A stretch of 64,000 nt of DNA. Origin: Hypomyces perniciosus. Taxonomy: Eukaryota; Ascomycota; Sordariomycetes; Hypocreales; Hypocreaceae. Numbering within the stretch: position 1 is the stretch's first letter; each line of letters starts with the position of its first letter. The stretch lies in NCBI GenBank assembly GCA_008477525.1, contig SPDT01000007.1, positions 682,001-746,000 of the forward strand. Direction: 5' to 3'. Of the stretch, positions 53,010-64,000 are shown in pieces. A model generated the notes under the pieces. It had not been told where the DNA came from, searched no databases, and worked only from the letters and a program-made list of their open reading frames with translations. Both the position numbers and the translations under genes were made by a program.

Positions 53010-54821
53010 GAGGGAAAATTGGGATGGTGGCAAGGTTACTAGGAGCGGATACAGAATAAGAGAGAAATGTAGCCATGTTTGAAGTAGCAAACACCCGAGA
53101 TATACGGGGGTTTTAATCGCCTACCATAGGTGCTCCAGGCCGATGCCTAACTGCGATCTTAACCCCGGATACGTTTCATCCGGAGCAAGTTGTCACATTA
53201 TATTGATGTGCTCGTGTGTTGGTGGACCCAACAAACACGCGTACATTTGGAGGGCTGAGCAAGCAGGGATTCTTGGTCGCAGAGTGCTGGGTGAGGGATT
53301 TCCTCTTTGCCTCCGTATGCAAAGCCTACATGTACAATACCTTCGCGCCAGTTGATCGAAACTAGGCTTAACAAAGCATCATCAGTGACGGGGTCTCAAA
53401 GGTTATGAGGAATAGGATTCGCATGGTGCCTCACCTGCTGTTTCATTTCTCGAAGGTGCCTGTCGGCAGTTTTCATCTCCGTTATTATGATCAACATGTT
53501 GCGGAACCTTTTTGCCAAGCAACAGGAATGCAGGTCCCATCCTCCTCCGATTCGCACAAGTTGTTTAGAGGAGCTGAGCTGATCGAGGTTCAGGTTTGGG
53601 AATCTAGGGTGCAACATTTACCAAATTGGGTTGGGATGGCAGCAGTGACGACACTGTATTTAGTTCCAATCATACAAGTCTGGGCTTTGCCCTCCAGGTG
53701 AACTGACTATCAGTTATCTGAAAGATAGCTCTTGTGGTATCGCGAACAAGCCAAGCCATGACTACAGGCTTTGATTGAGCCCAAACCCCCGAAGGTAATC
53801 CTCCGCTAATGCCATAACTGCCCAGGCGAAATTTATTACTGTCTCCTTCGTGGTCCGAAGACACAGGCCGACCCATGGCATAAGCACCGCGGCGGATAGA
53901 CCCATTGCTTCCATATTGTCCTCGGGATGTCCGACAGGTCCGGTTTAGTGACCGCCGGGTGGGTCTCGGAGTGGGTCATCATGCCGGCTATAATAATCCG
54001 GAGTTCCAACTGCGCCGAGCCTGTTGCGAGGTCAGCGGACATACACAAACAAACTAGGACCCTTGCAATTTTTTCACCGCGAAATAACACGCAAGTATGA
54101 TAGACATCCTGGTGAAGGTCATGGCAATGACACTAGTGGGTTTGGTCGTGCTGCGGGCAGCTAATGAGCGGCAGAGCACTTGTCTCTTATATGTGCGTTG
54201 AGTACAACGAAGTCAAGACGCGGAATCGATAGCCGGGATAATTCGGTATGAATTCGGTCATAGGGGACTCCATCCTTCACGATACGCGGAATACAGTAGA
54301 CACTCCAAAGAGATTATGTACAGATATACATAATATACAAAAGATTAAAAATACATAACCCCCCTCGCTAAATGGTCCATACGCCTCAATCACTTGTGTG
54401 ACCGGCCCCGCCTCTATAGTCGCCCCCATCACCATCTCCCGGTAGTTTTCGAATGCAGAACGCAACTTGAGAGACCAGCAAAATTTGTGTTGATTGTCAA
54501 TATATTGCCGGAACTTACATAGCAATTATTTGTTGTACATAATTGGTTAGATGCTTTTAGCGAACTATCTTCCTTTCCTGTGGTTTATGTAACAAGTCAT
54601 GCTTTGTCTATGGTGTGTATGTACATGCATACCGAATATAGTGCTTGGCTTAGCTGTAACAGGTCGACCGAAACATGTGTCCACCAGTTTAGGTTCGGAA
54701 AATTGCTCAGAGCACAGACCATATGTGCCACATGTGGCTTTTACCGTGCCCCTACTGTGGTTCATATGTACTCATTAAGCCAGAAGTAGCTGTTTGACGG
54801 GCTTACCCCCAGGCAGGCAAC
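53010..54821. other. No intact gene recognised
   Basis: Minus-strand stretches around 53.4-54.1 kb have coding-like composition in shifting frames (for example ETVINFAWAVMALAEDYLRG near 53.85 kb) and may be a decayed gene. No model is possible. Confidence 0.3.
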
Positions 54822-54872
54822 TTATTTTTTCCTGTTTCTGCTTTCCCGCGAGGCAATTTCTGGATTCTTCAC
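54822..54872 (+). repeat. Fragment related to the 17.2-kb transposon region
   Basis: TCCTGTTTCTGCTTTCCCGC followed by GAGGCAATTTCTGGATTCTTC matches 17205-17248 with a few transitions. It is probably a scrap of the Tc1/mariner-associated sequence. Confidence 0.5.
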
Positions 54873-56962
54873 ACTACACAGTCGGTACTGGCTATTATAA
54901 ATCATACTGATGACACAACGGCTAATTTTCCAGTTATTTACATGTACTTTGTGTGAGAGTGTAAGCATTATGTTCGCACTAAGCCAGCCCCACACCTCGT
55001 CCACAAATGGCCGTCTCATATTAGCTACAAACCAAAAAAGCGGACACTCGTTTCAGCCGACCCCGATATGGCACAATCGACGCGCTTAGGCTCAAATATT
55101 TCCTCCCCTTTTGGCTTTTCGGCCATAACTAAGTACGTATGTATGTATCCACCATCACCTTGAAAAAAGAGAGACCGTGTGCAAAAAAGAAGCCATTTAT
55201 GCACATAACTGTACATGCATGATGCTGTTGGTTTGATAGTTCGATCCCTTCACGGTTGGCTCGATTGGCAGTTAAGCGGAATACTCAAACCGCTGCGCGC
55301 TTGGCGCCAAACCAGCTTGTACATGTGGAGAGCTCGATGTTTGTGCAACCACCCGCTCCATCTGGTCTTGTTTTACTAACAGAAATTAAGGCCAATGAAC
55401 AACAGTCATGTGAACAATGGCCAAGACGATGCGTCAGTCTTCACTGAGGAGACAAGCATTCATCATTGACTAATCAATTCCATATATAGTACTTCGGAAC
55501 CACATGAAGCTGTACTTGAGATGTGAGTGTACATGTAACAGTCCGGTGACATCAACCTATATAGAGGCATACACTGTATGTATTTCTAGAGAAGGGAGGA
55601 TGATCCTAGAATATTTTTGCGGTGTCTGGTTCTAGCCCGCCGTCATTGACGTGTCGCATCTCCCCATTCTTTTTTGGATATGGGCCTAGTCACTCTACAT
55701 ACGTGAAGTAAAATTCATTCACCTCTCTCCGACAAATGAAGGCTATACTACACACAACATACATACAAATGTGTCTGTTACGCCCCGCAGAAGGAGCACT
55801 ATTAATCTATTACATAAACACCAGCCATGCGACCGTTATCTTTATCATTCCTATTTTCTCTCAGTACATTAGCGGCGTCATAGATGCGGCGGATGTATCC
55901 CTGGCTTGGCTGTTGGCGTGGTTGCCCAACTGTGAACGCTGCGGCTTTATTGCTTGTAAATACCGTAACGGCACTGTCCTCGCTTGAGATGTGATCGCTG
56001 CCGTTTGCAGCAAATGCTAATTTTAGCTGCGGACCAAAGATGTTCCGATTGCATGGAAACTTCCGCGCGGAGTGACATGACACGAATGCGTTTCAGTACT
56101 CTCCCGCGGTACTGATCAGAGCGTTGTTGCTACTGATCACAGTATTTCCTGTCTCAGGGTGTCGGATCGCATTATCTTCTCCTCCAAAGGTACGTATCTC
56201 CTGTTGGCCTGTTTTAGTGACCAATAAGGCTGGGTCGTGACAATACCCCCACCTCTGGAACTTGATGCTTTAAAGAGGATATGCCATATTCTGAGCTCCA
56301 CAGCCGCTTCATAACGGTAGTTGTCCGCGCTACGAACCAGAGCTTCCATGGCTTTTATAGTCAAACGCATTGAACAGGTAAAACTGATGCTACGGGAAAG
56401 ATCCGGGGTTGAATGTCTACACCCTGACAAGTTAAAGGGCTCATATCTAGTTGAGATTAGAAGTAGACATGCTGTTAACTATGAGGTATGGTACGATGTG
56501 TCGGTTATTATGCGTTGACTTAGGCAGCTAGACCCAAGTTTAACTCCTACCGCAGCTAGATAGAAACAGGAGGGGTATCCAACCATCCCTATACGGGGCA
56601 CATAAGATAGAATGAGATCACGACAGTCACAGTACAAGTCAAGAGTTCGACGACAATGCAATGTTCAGCCATGAATATATTCATAATTGTGGAGTGTTAC
56701 AGCAACGCACATTATGCCACAATGAATGTGGATAATCTAAGTTTTCGTTCCGCCCTTCCTCAAGTCGACGCTCCGGCGCGACATAATCAACCAAACCAAA
56801 CGCCAGTCATAATAGAATCCGGCGACATGCAGCCGTCCGTCAGATGCGACGCCATTGGCTAAGCCATGGACCCCACATCAAAACGTTGACCTGCTCTAAT
56901 CTTCATTTTTGTTCCCAACGCCATTAGTGATTCAATTCATTCTGCCTCATGCACGTCTGCAT
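54873..56962. other. No gene recognised
   Basis: Intergenic; short frames only, none with a domain, splice pattern or repeat relation. Confidence 0.45.
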
Positions 56963-58480
56963 TTAAGCAGCGTCAGCGCTCGCCACGGGCTGCGCAATCT
57001 TGGTGACCTGGGAACCAGCGCGGACAATGCGCTGGCCAGCGGAGTCGTTGACAGAGGTAACGTCCTTGTTCTCAAACTGAGCACGCTTCCAGATCTCAAC
57101 CTCGCAGCCACCGCGGAGGACACCAACACGCATGGTAGAGAGCAGGTTGTGGGCAGCGTTGGAGTGGTCGTACACACCACCGTTGAAGATGGCAGTGACA
57201 TCCTTACCAATGGCGGAAGAGATGAGAGCCTTGCCACCAGGGTGGTCTTTGATGAAGTCGGTCACATCGTGAATGACAGCGGCAATAGCGATGAGGGCCT
57301 TTCCGTTCTTAGCTTGGGCAACAAAGTCATCCCAGTCGATAACGGGGAGCTGCTCCGGGGGAGTACCCCAGTCAAGAATAGCACGCTTCTGGTCAAGCTT
57401 CTTCTGGAGCTGCTGGACACGGCCCTTTTTGATTTCGTTGGAACGGAACTGCTTCAGGTTGTAGGCAAGGCCAAAGTACTTCCAGACGCAGATCATCCAC
57501 TTGGTAGGGTCGTACTGCCACCACTCAATGGCGTTACGGTAGTCTGAGGGGAATTCATGGTGGAAGTTGTGGTAACCCTCACCGAGAGTGACAAGAGCAG
57601 TGATGACGTGGTCGCGAGGGGAGTTACGGTCATCGAAAGGCTGGTCACCGAGCCAGTGGGCCAGAGAATTGACGCAGAAGGTAGCCTGCTGGACGAACCA
57701 GATACGGAGGATACCGCCATAGACGAATCCACCCAGCCAGTCATTCCACAGAAGACCGCAGAAGATAATAGGGAAGACGAGGCCCATGAAGATGACGCAC
57801 TTGAGGTAGTTACGGTGCTGCCAGACGACAATGCCATCCTCATTCAGGTCGGTGATGTCGGTACGGCCGATACGCTTGGGGTTCTGCTTAAAGACCATCC
57901 AGCCGAGGTGAGAGTAGAGGAGACCCTTGCGGACGGAGTAGGGGTCCTTATCAGTGTCGGTGTATCGGTGGTGAGCACGGTGCTCTCGGGACCACCATCG
58001 GATAGAACCTTCAACGGCGCCAGCACCGACAGCTGCGAGGTAGATCTTCAGGGGGAGAGTGGCCTTGTAGGAGGTGTGAGCCCAGAGACGGTGGTATCCT
58101 GAGTGAGTTAGCAGCATGTTCAGAAGATGCCATATCCCCAACAAATTTGAGGAATTCCCAGGAAAATCAAATGACTTACCGGCTGTGATTCCCAGACCAG
58201 TGTTAAAGTAGTAGATGACGGTGAAGATGGCGGTATAGAGCTGGAGAGGAACCCAGTAGGCGGAGATGAAGCCGAGCATGGGGATGAAGATGATGAGGGT
58301 GGTGTTGAGCCAGTTGATGTGCTTGTGCCAGTTGGACCAGGTCATGGGCTGGTCGGCAATGTGAACCTTCTTGGGATCGAACTTGGCGGTGCCTCCAGCA
58401 CGGAGAGGCACGTAGTCGGTAATGCCATTTGGGAATGCGTGAGCCTGTGCCTTTGAAGCCGCGGCTGTCGACCCGGACAT
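56963..58480 (-). CDS. ole1: Stearoyl-CoA (delta-9) fatty acid desaturase
   Basis: Exons 58480-58180 and 58098-56963, with an 81-nt intron (donor GTAAGT at 58179, acceptor CTCAG at 58099); 478 residues. The intron is a multiple of three without a stop, so the unspliced frame is also open (505 residues), but the splice restores the first histidine box. The enzyme puts the cis-9 double bond into palmitoyl- and stearoyl-CoA in the ER membrane. Evidence: the three histidine boxes HRLWAH (103-108), EHRAHH (139-144) and YHNFHH (276-281), paired hydrophobic helices at about 60-95 and 200-240, and a C-terminal cytochrome b5 domain with HPGG at 386-389 as electron donor. Length and domain order match fungal Ole1/SdeA. 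This is an essential core gene with no sign of decay. Confidence 0.97.
   Translation of the reverse strand: MSGSTAAASKAQAHAFPNGITDYVPLRAGGTAKFDPKKVHIADQPMTWSNWHKHINWLNTTLIIFIPMLGFISAYWVPLQLYTAIFTVIYYFNTGLGITAGKSFDFPGNSSNLLGIWHLLNMLLTHSGYHRLWAHTSYKATLPLKIYLAAVGAGAVEGSIRWWSREHRAHHRYTDTDKDPYSVRKGLLYSHLGWMVFKQNPKRIGRTDITDLNEDGIVVWQHRNYLKCVIFMGLVFPIIFCGLLWNDWLGGFVYGGILRIWFVQQATFCVNSLAHWLGDQPFDDRNSPRDHVITALVTLGEGYHNFHHEFPSDYRNAIEWWQYDPTKWMICVWKYFGLAYNLKQFRSNEIKKGRVQQLQKKLDQKRAILDWGTPPEQLPVIDWDDFVAQAKNGKALIAIAAVIHDVTDFIKDHPGGKALISSAIGKDVTAIFNGGVYDHSNAAHNLLSTMRVGVLRGGCEVEIWKRAQFENKDVTSVNDSAGQRIVRAGSQVTKIAQPVASADAA
58099..58179 (-). other. Frame-neutral intron of the desaturase gene
   Basis: GTAAGT...ACTCAG, 81 nt, no in-frame stop. 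Retention would insert 27 residues between ITA and YHRLWAH, directly next to the first histidine box. Confidence 0.85.
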
Positions 58481-59592
58481 GGTGACTGAGTTGGCCTTTC
58501 TTCGATGTCTGGGTTAGGAGACGTTGATGATATTATCAAAGAACGAGAGCAACCAATTCAAGCCAAAAGGAGAGAAAGGAAAGAGGAAGGTTGAGAATGA
58601 GGATAAGGAGTCAAGAAGAGGCAAGACGCAAGAGGCTTCCACAGTGGTGGGTGTGGAATACTTCTTATATCAGATCAGGTCAGCCTTGGGGCAAGCCGAA
58701 CCACTTACTTGTGGCGGGAGGGAAGAGGTCGGAAGAGGTGTCTGCCCTGGCCTGGCGGGTTGAATTTAATAGAAATCGCTTGCGGGCGAGGGAAACAGTG
58801 GAGATAGGGTGCAAGACTTGCGAGAAGCAACAGGTGCTAGAGGCTGGAGGTGGAAACAAGGGAATGAATGGATCGCTCTGCATGTATACGCGCAATGCAA
58901 GTTGCGCTGGAGGGGTACCTGGAACTTACCTGCGCAAGCGAGAGAGTTTGTTGGACCGCTGGGGTTGGGAGCGGCGTCTGCTTGGTGTAAGTAAATGCAG
59001 TTGAGTTAGGACTGATAGGCGGACAGGGAACTTGAATCAGCAGTTCTTGCTACGAATTGTCCATCTTTTTATATCTGAATATCAACATTCTCTTTTTACA
59101 AGAAGCATATTCCAATTCAACTTTATCGTCACCAGAACTTCGTAATCAGCCGATCCAACAGTTACATGCTCTAGTCCAAATGACCTGACCCCTCGAAAAG
59201 CCATCCTTCTGGCGCCATCACCACCCTGCGCAAGTAGGTGATTCCCCTTCGGGGTTGAGTGCGAATGTCGCATCTGACCAACCACGCGCGGCCAAATGCT
59301 CAACCCTTTTCCCCAACAACTTTTTTTGGGCAGTCTAGCATAGCCGGCGGCGCGCATCGGCCCCGCATTTATTTTTTTATTCGCAAAACCGCCACTGCGA
59401 CAGAGGAATCTGAATTGCTAAAAACGGCATCCTGCCTCTCGTCCGAACAAGAGCACTTTGCTGAGGTGTGTTTCGGGGCGGATGTTACGCCGATTGGCAC
59501 CTGTGTCCTCTCACGTAACAGTTGGTGATGGTTTAAAAGCTATTCCCAACATATAACCTAATGATTCGACTTGTTTTCTCTCAAATAATGAC
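58481..59592. other. Desaturase promoter region, no gene recognised
   Basis: Upstream region of the desaturase, with purine-rich tracts on the plus strand (58550-58640), that is CT-rich on the coding strand, as in many strongly expressed fungal promoters. The plus-strand frames here are not supported. Confidence 0.4.
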
Positions 59593-59719
59593 TGTGACGT
59601 TCCGGGCTGGATTCTTAAGGGATAAGCCAAGAACAGGGTTTATGCTGGCAGAGAGATTAGGGCGTAGGCTCAACGCCGTTGGCGAAATGTTCAACGGTCA
59701 TCACCTAAGTATCGTGACA
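59593..59719 (+). repeat. Internally deleted gypsy-type LTR fragment
   Basis: Starts TGTGACGTTCCGGGCTGGAT and ends ATCGTGACA, matching the two ends of the 378-bp LTR at 61132-61509 but only 127 bp long. The shared inner motif is AAGGGATAA...GGGTTTATG. No TSD. Confidence 0.65.
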
Positions 59720-60400
59720 AATCTCGGTGCTACCAACCAAGTCCCCTTTTGTTAGGCACCACAGCAGAACACACACCATGAAGAAGATGAAGGAAGCCCT
59801 TCTAAGCTAATGATGCTACTGATGTTGTCAAAACAAAGGAAAGCGCAGGCTAGAACCTACACGTGAACAATTATCAATCACAAATCAACAGTTATTGGGC
59901 TCATAGAGGGATTGGAAATGATTGAATTCGACACTCTTGCTTATCCTAATTTAGGTGGGAAAAGCTGCTAGTTAAATACATAAAACTAGGTGGTTTGGAA
60001 TGAAGGGATGTGGTTCCATTACTGAGTTTGACAACAATTACATGCTCAATACAAGTAAGAGGACAATGTCTGGTTGGAATGAAGGAATGATCTTTCATAT
60101 CTATGCACATCTCGTAGATCTTGATTACGCTCTTTCGCAATTTTTTCAAGTAGATATCTTGGACAAGCTAGCACTCTTCAAGGTTCTACCAATGGTGAAA
60201 CATGACACGATGGAAGTAAAATCATGAACGAAATCAGCTATCGACGATATCTCAAGTAGGCTTTCGGTCTCTTCAATTTAGGACCGAGAGCGGAGTATGC
60301 TTCATACATACTATGAAAAACTAAGAAAAGAGTGATCGCGCCAGAGGAGCTTAGGCGATGCAAGCCCAAGCCAGGAGAAAAAGGAGCGTCACCATGCCCA
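59720..60400. other. No gene recognised
   Basis: Intergenic before the hAT relic. Confidence 0.4.
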
Positions 60401-61126
60401 GCGCTTCTTTTAAGTCAAGCCAAGTAAGCAAGTCTGGCAAGTAAACAAGCAAGCGCAGCTCGTTTTTTCATTCAAGTAAGCAAGTCTGAATAGTCTCAAA
60501 CTTGGTTAAACTTGACAAATCCAGGATAGCTAATTTTCGGAGCGGAATAATAATAATCCCACATCGGCACTAGAGAATTTCCTAATTAGGCATAATCTAC
60601 CGCCCTCTAGCCAATCGGTTAATTACTTCACCGTATCCGCACCCTTAATTCGCCCTAAGCGTAGGCAACTAAGAATCTCAACACGAATAATTACATCACG
60701 TATCTCAACAGCACTAACTATGAATCGCTTTTTAAATGTTCCGCCGCCTCGCGGCATCATTAAGCAGCTGACAGATGTCTCCGAGCAGGCATCACAATCC
60801 GATTATGCCCTCGATAACTCTCAATCCCTTGATCACGTTGTCAAGGCCAAGTGGCAGGGCCGTACCTTTATTCTTGAGGATATTGTCGCGAAGGTCGGCA
60901 ATCGTGGCCGTTCCTCTTTTATTAAGGATCATGGTATCTTTGTTCGAGAGGTACTATCAACTGGGAAAGGTCAGGCTTTATTTCTTATATACATTAAATC
61001 CTCTTCTAATATTCTCAAGGAGACGCCTTTTGGGTATACAAAGACTGCGATAAAGCTGGCTATTCGAAACCCTTCCCTGTAAATGCAACTATATCACCAT
61101 TAAGGCATCTCTTTATTCGCTATAGT

Positions 61127-61514
61127 ATCTTTGTGACGATCCGGGTTGATTCTCAAGGGATAAACCGAGGTTCGCAGGGTTTATGTTGACAGAGAGGTCA
61201 GGGATGAATACTGAGCAGGGTAACGTAGTCACGATTCTGTAGAACAGGCGGTTCTGGTGAATGCAATTTGTTAACGACTGTCTAAGTAACTATACTAAAT
61301 GAGTGACAAGCCAGTCGTATATATACAAAGGAGAGTTGTGACAATCATCAGGGAACGTAGTTACGTTCCTGATGATTTGCGGTTTGTGATCACTTATATA
61401 CGTCCCTAATCATCAGCGATTCGGTACGTACCTTAGTGCTTATGTTCCTATTGGCCTGTCGTTCCGACATTCTTCCGGACCTGGGCCTCGACCTGGTCGG
61501 GTCGTGACAATCTT
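61127..61514 (+). repeat. Solo LTR, gypsy type, TSD ATCTT
   Basis: A 378-bp unit at 61132-61509 begins TGTGACGATCCGGG and ends GGGTCGTGACA (TG...CA with inverted ends). It is flanked by ATCTT on both sides (61127-61131, 61510-61514). It contains an internal inverted repeat around TCATCAGGAACGTAGTTACG near 61350. Confidence 0.92.
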
Positions 61515-62429
61515 GAAAGAAGGGCGTTCAGATACACTAATGCCTACAGCCTCAGAATCCGATGACGGACTAATCCCAAAGCGAATACGATCTCGAGTTG
61601 TTCTACGATCCGAAGTACAATATATGCAAGAATTGGCCTTTGGTTTTCTTCTTGAGAAGAATCAACCTTTTACTATATTTGAGTCGCAATTTCTCTCTTA
61701 TCTATTGCGCGGTATAGATCCCGAACTTTATTCCATAGTCTTTTGGAATAAGGATAGCTAAAAGAATACTCTTGATTCTATTTATAATGAGAAAAGAACC
61801 CTGATCCGTCAGCAACTTTATAATGCCCTTATACATATCCACCTCTGCTTTGACCTTTGGACCTCGCTGAATTAATACGCGATAATAGCAATAACGGCCC
61901 ACTTCCTAAACCCAAGTGGGAAGCATTAACAACGCCTTTTTTTTTTCCCCTCCGAGAGCAATCAGGCTCGCATTCCGGTAAAAATCTCGCATCAACCTTG
62001 CTTGAGGTTATTAACGAGCGGGAAATTGGCGATCGGATTAGCACTATTGTCTCTGATAACGCCTCTAATAACGATACATGCTTACAGCACCTCTTCCGTC
62101 AATTATATCCAGCGATAATCGATTCTGATATTAAGAAGCGGCGAATGCGCTGCTATAGGTATATCCTAAACTTAATTGGCCGCGTTTTTCTTTTTGGCAA
62201 GGATGCTGATAGCTTTAAGCAGGAGTCACAAGTCTTTAAGCTTCGTGGCTATAATAAAGAGAACCTATAGCATTGGCAAAAGAGAGGTCCAATTGGGAAG
62301 CTGCGTAATATTATTAAATACATTCGAGCATTACCTTAACGGCGCGAGAAATTCTATAATTGTATTGATGAATCTGATTCTCTTGAATTTATACTTTATC
62401 AGCCATTAAAGCTAGAGGTTATCCTTAAT

Positions 62430-62827
62430 AACGACACGCGGGGCTGTGTGGCGCAGTGGTCAAGCTCACAGGTGGCTTAGAGAGAAAAGTCGCAGGTTCG
62501 AATCCTGCCAGCCCCCCTACAAATAGACCAATAAAGCAAGCCTCGGCTTGTGACAACACTAAGCTAAAGAGACCCCTCTCTAAGTCCCTTGGCAGTTATT
62601 GCATAGCTATTAGCTAGCGCAATAAGAAAACACAAAACTAGGTTTTTCCCCTTATATTGGCTTGCTGATATAAAACTTATGTATCTTTCCTTTGTAAGTT
62701 GAAACTCAGCGAACAGCGACGTTAGTGGCCGGCTCCTGACGTCCTATTGCCCATAAGGGATTTGTGTAACTAAGTTAGTGGACGTAAAATATATATATAT
62801 AAAAAATAAATAAAAAAACGACACGCG
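62430..62827 (+). mobile_element. tRNA-derived SINE with 11-bp TSD
   Basis: The element at 62441-62816 is flanked by AACGACACGCG on both sides. The head resembles a tRNA: GGGCTG at the 5' end pairs with CAGCCC at 62509-62514, with pol III A and B boxes between and a perfect T-arm (GCAGG-TTCGAAT-CCTGC). The body and 3' end (TTTCCTTTGT, GGCCGGCTCCT, GGGATTTGTGTAACTA) are shared with family A, and the tail is TA/A-rich. It interrupts the hAT transposase relic. The head lacks a proper anticodon stem, so it is not a working tRNA. Confidence 0.9.
62449..62505 (+). promoter_or_regulatory. Internal RNA polymerase III promoter (A and B boxes)
   Basis: A box TGGCGCAGTGG at 62449-62459 and B box GGTTCGAATCC at 62495-62505, spaced 35 bp, match the tRNA-type internal promoter used by SINEs. 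Confidence 0.85.
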
Positions 62828-63672
62828 TTGGAATTCGACTTTTTTGATGATTGATTGCGCGCTAATTAAGCAGTCATACATTGACATATTATACGTAAGG
62901 GAATTCAATAACAACACGATAACGATGGTATACCCAAAGATGATATTCTTACTCTAGAGGATTGGCGCCTTCTTGTTGAGATTAAGGAAATCCCTTCGAC
63001 CTCTTTATCATCAGACAATGCGAGCCCAGGGTTTTATGCGGCACAATGGGCATGGTCAATTATGGGAAGTTATTGTTGGAATGGAATATCTTCTTGATCA
63101 ACTGGAAGATTAGAGAGCTCTATTAGCAATGCCTTCTGACGAGCAAATTCAACAGACCCAACGCCAGATGCTAGATTCAACACCCCGCCGACCCCGCCGA
63201 GGTCAACATTCAAGTCAAGCAGCTATTTCTGCTAACAGCCTGCCCTTACACACACGAGACGAATATCTCCCTTCAACAGATAAACAACAGCGCTATTCTA
63301 ATCTCAATTTGATGTCACAAGAATATATACGGATGTCGGTTACAACAGCTTGGTCAAAATTGAATGAGTATTACACAAAGCTCGGGGAATCTCCTCTCTT
63401 TGCCGCAGCGGTTATCCTACACCCAGGCTTGAGATGGCGCATTGTATGAAGAATTGGCTACAAAGGGGTGCAATTACGCTTGGCAATTTCCCCTATCAGA
63501 GGTCGACTTAAGATTATAATACGTAACTAGCTAGATCAGACCTTAATTTAATTGACGATCCTATCAAGCGTATCAAGTACTTGCAAGCAAGCAAGTCTAT
63601 CGAGGTCAAAGTGGCAAACAAGCAAGTTTTGGTAAAAATTGCGCTTGCTTGACTTGAAAGAAGCGCAACGAG

Positions 63673-64000
63673 CTTTCAGTTAAGAGAAAGAACTAATTCC
63701 CAAGGCTGCCGGCTTCCTCGAAGCTTATATCGTTGTTAGCTAGCCGAAAGTCGCTGAGTTGTGCCGACGGACAAGGGTTGGATCCGATGTTGGGGGTCTG
63801 CATGTTCGGAGTTGAGTTTGACAATCCAGGCTGTTGGTCCATCCATCTTCCCCCCCAATTCGCGCGCGCGGCCTGGTGTTTCGCTCTTCTCAGTCGCCTT
63901 CGACTTTCTGCTTTTCGTCGCTGAATACTCCGTAGACTGCACTGCGCCAGCTTCGGCCTCTTTTATTACTACTTCGCTTCTCTGCCGTTGAACGCGCGCC
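63673..64000. other. No gene recognised
   Basis: Right end of the window; overlapping short frames on both strands, none supported. Confidence 0.35.

Larger units (their letters stand above)
60720..63449 (+). pseudogene. hAT transposase relic in fragments
   Basis: Pieces in order: N-terminal zinc-finger-like region (FILEDIVAKVGNRGRSSFIK, 60865-60960); KNQPFTIFESQFLSYLLRGI (61665-61720); SDNASNNDTCLQHLF (62055-62100); NDTRWNS directly at the SINE's right TSD (about 62815-62840); HGQLWEVIVGMEYLLDQLED (63050-63110); and LNEYYTKLGESPLFAAAVIL (63360-63420). Stops and frame changes separate them, and the C-terminal dimerisation motif is gone. The fragments follow the family's usual order, so this was a full-length element that decayed in place. 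Confidence 0.75.
60401..63672 (+). mobile_element. Decayed hAT transposon, relic 2, with nested LTR and SINE
   Basis: Imperfect terminal inverted repeats (GCGCTTCTTTTAAGTCAAGC at 60401; GCGCTTCTTTCAAGTCAAGC on the minus strand, ending about 63666) with many CAAGCAAG-type subterminal repeats bracket a hAT transposase relic. No 8-bp TSD is recognisable. A gypsy-type solo LTR (61132-61509) and a tRNA-headed SINE (62441-62816) are inserted in it, each with a TSD. Confidence 0.7.

Noticed and set aside
56947..58102. Long plus- and minus-strand frames overlapping the desaturase
   Set aside because: They are shadows of the strongly codon-biased desaturase gene and carry no domain.
62441..62515. Functional tRNA gene
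   Set aside because: A and B boxes and the T-arm are good, but no five-pair anticodon stem can be drawn and the sequence continues into a SINE body with TSD.
1..64000. CRISPR array or bacterial operon structure
   Set aside because: Spliceosomal introns, LTRs and SINEs show a fungal nuclear genome; the only tandem array is the 18-bp minisatellite, which has no spacers.

Overview
The window looks like accessory DNA of a filamentous ascomycete, most likely Eurotiales (Aspergillus/Penicillium type). The signs are spliceosomal introns of about 45-80 nt with GTRNGT-like donors, sparse and mostly lineage-specific genes, solo LTRs, hAT and Tc1/mariner remnants, tRNA-headed SINEs, and relics whose stop codons sit one C-to-T step from Gln or Arg codons, as expected from RIP. 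Only one gene is clearly a housekeeping gene: a stearoyl-CoA (delta-9) desaturase at 56963-58480.

Layout. 0.7-3.4 kb: a broken copia-type LTR, two copies of a target-primed retroelement (family A) and an 18-bp minisatellite. 3.9-6.5 kb: a RIP-damaged relic, a three-exon membrane-protein gene and a frameshifted ORF. 7.2-9.4 kb: a complete hAT insertion (8-bp TSD) holding one family-A retroelement and two solo LTRs, each with its own TSD; it splits an older ORF. 9.6-10.4 kb: a decayed Myb/SANT-like gene. 10.8-11.7 kb: a nuclear-looking protein with a SUMO-interacting motif. 15.1-15.5 kb: a small secreted cysteine-rich protein. 16.6-18.2 kb: two broken Tc1/mariner transposases. 18.8-20.1 kb: a DUF3723-like ORF and ankyrin repeats. 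20.9-24.5 kb: broken genes. 25.3-25.8 kb: a third family-A copy. 27.7-34.0 kb: a truncated LaeA-like methyltransferase and three lineage-specific genes. 34.1-40.7 kb: two copies of an unrecognised seven-helix membrane family, alternating with two unrecognised spliced genes and two long inverted repeats. 41.4 kb: a solo LTR. 43.1-46.3 kb: a long zinc-finger/acidic gene ending at a family-A insertion. 47.3-49.0 kb: an F-box/ankyrin gene. 51.0-53.0 kb: a coiled-coil gene and the third membrane paralogue. 57-58.5 kb: the desaturase. 59.6-63.7 kb: a second hAT relic carrying a gypsy-type solo LTR and a tRNA-derived SINE, each with a TSD.

No operon-like cooperation or recognisable biosynthetic cluster is visible. 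The most distinctive coding signal is the three-member membrane family (34.7, 37.1 and 52.1 kb), which shares one intron position and two motifs. The most distinctive non-coding signal is the family-A retroelement set, whose 3' end is also used by a tRNA-headed SINE at 62.4 kb. All spliced models come from reading splice sites and frames by eye; no homology search was possible.
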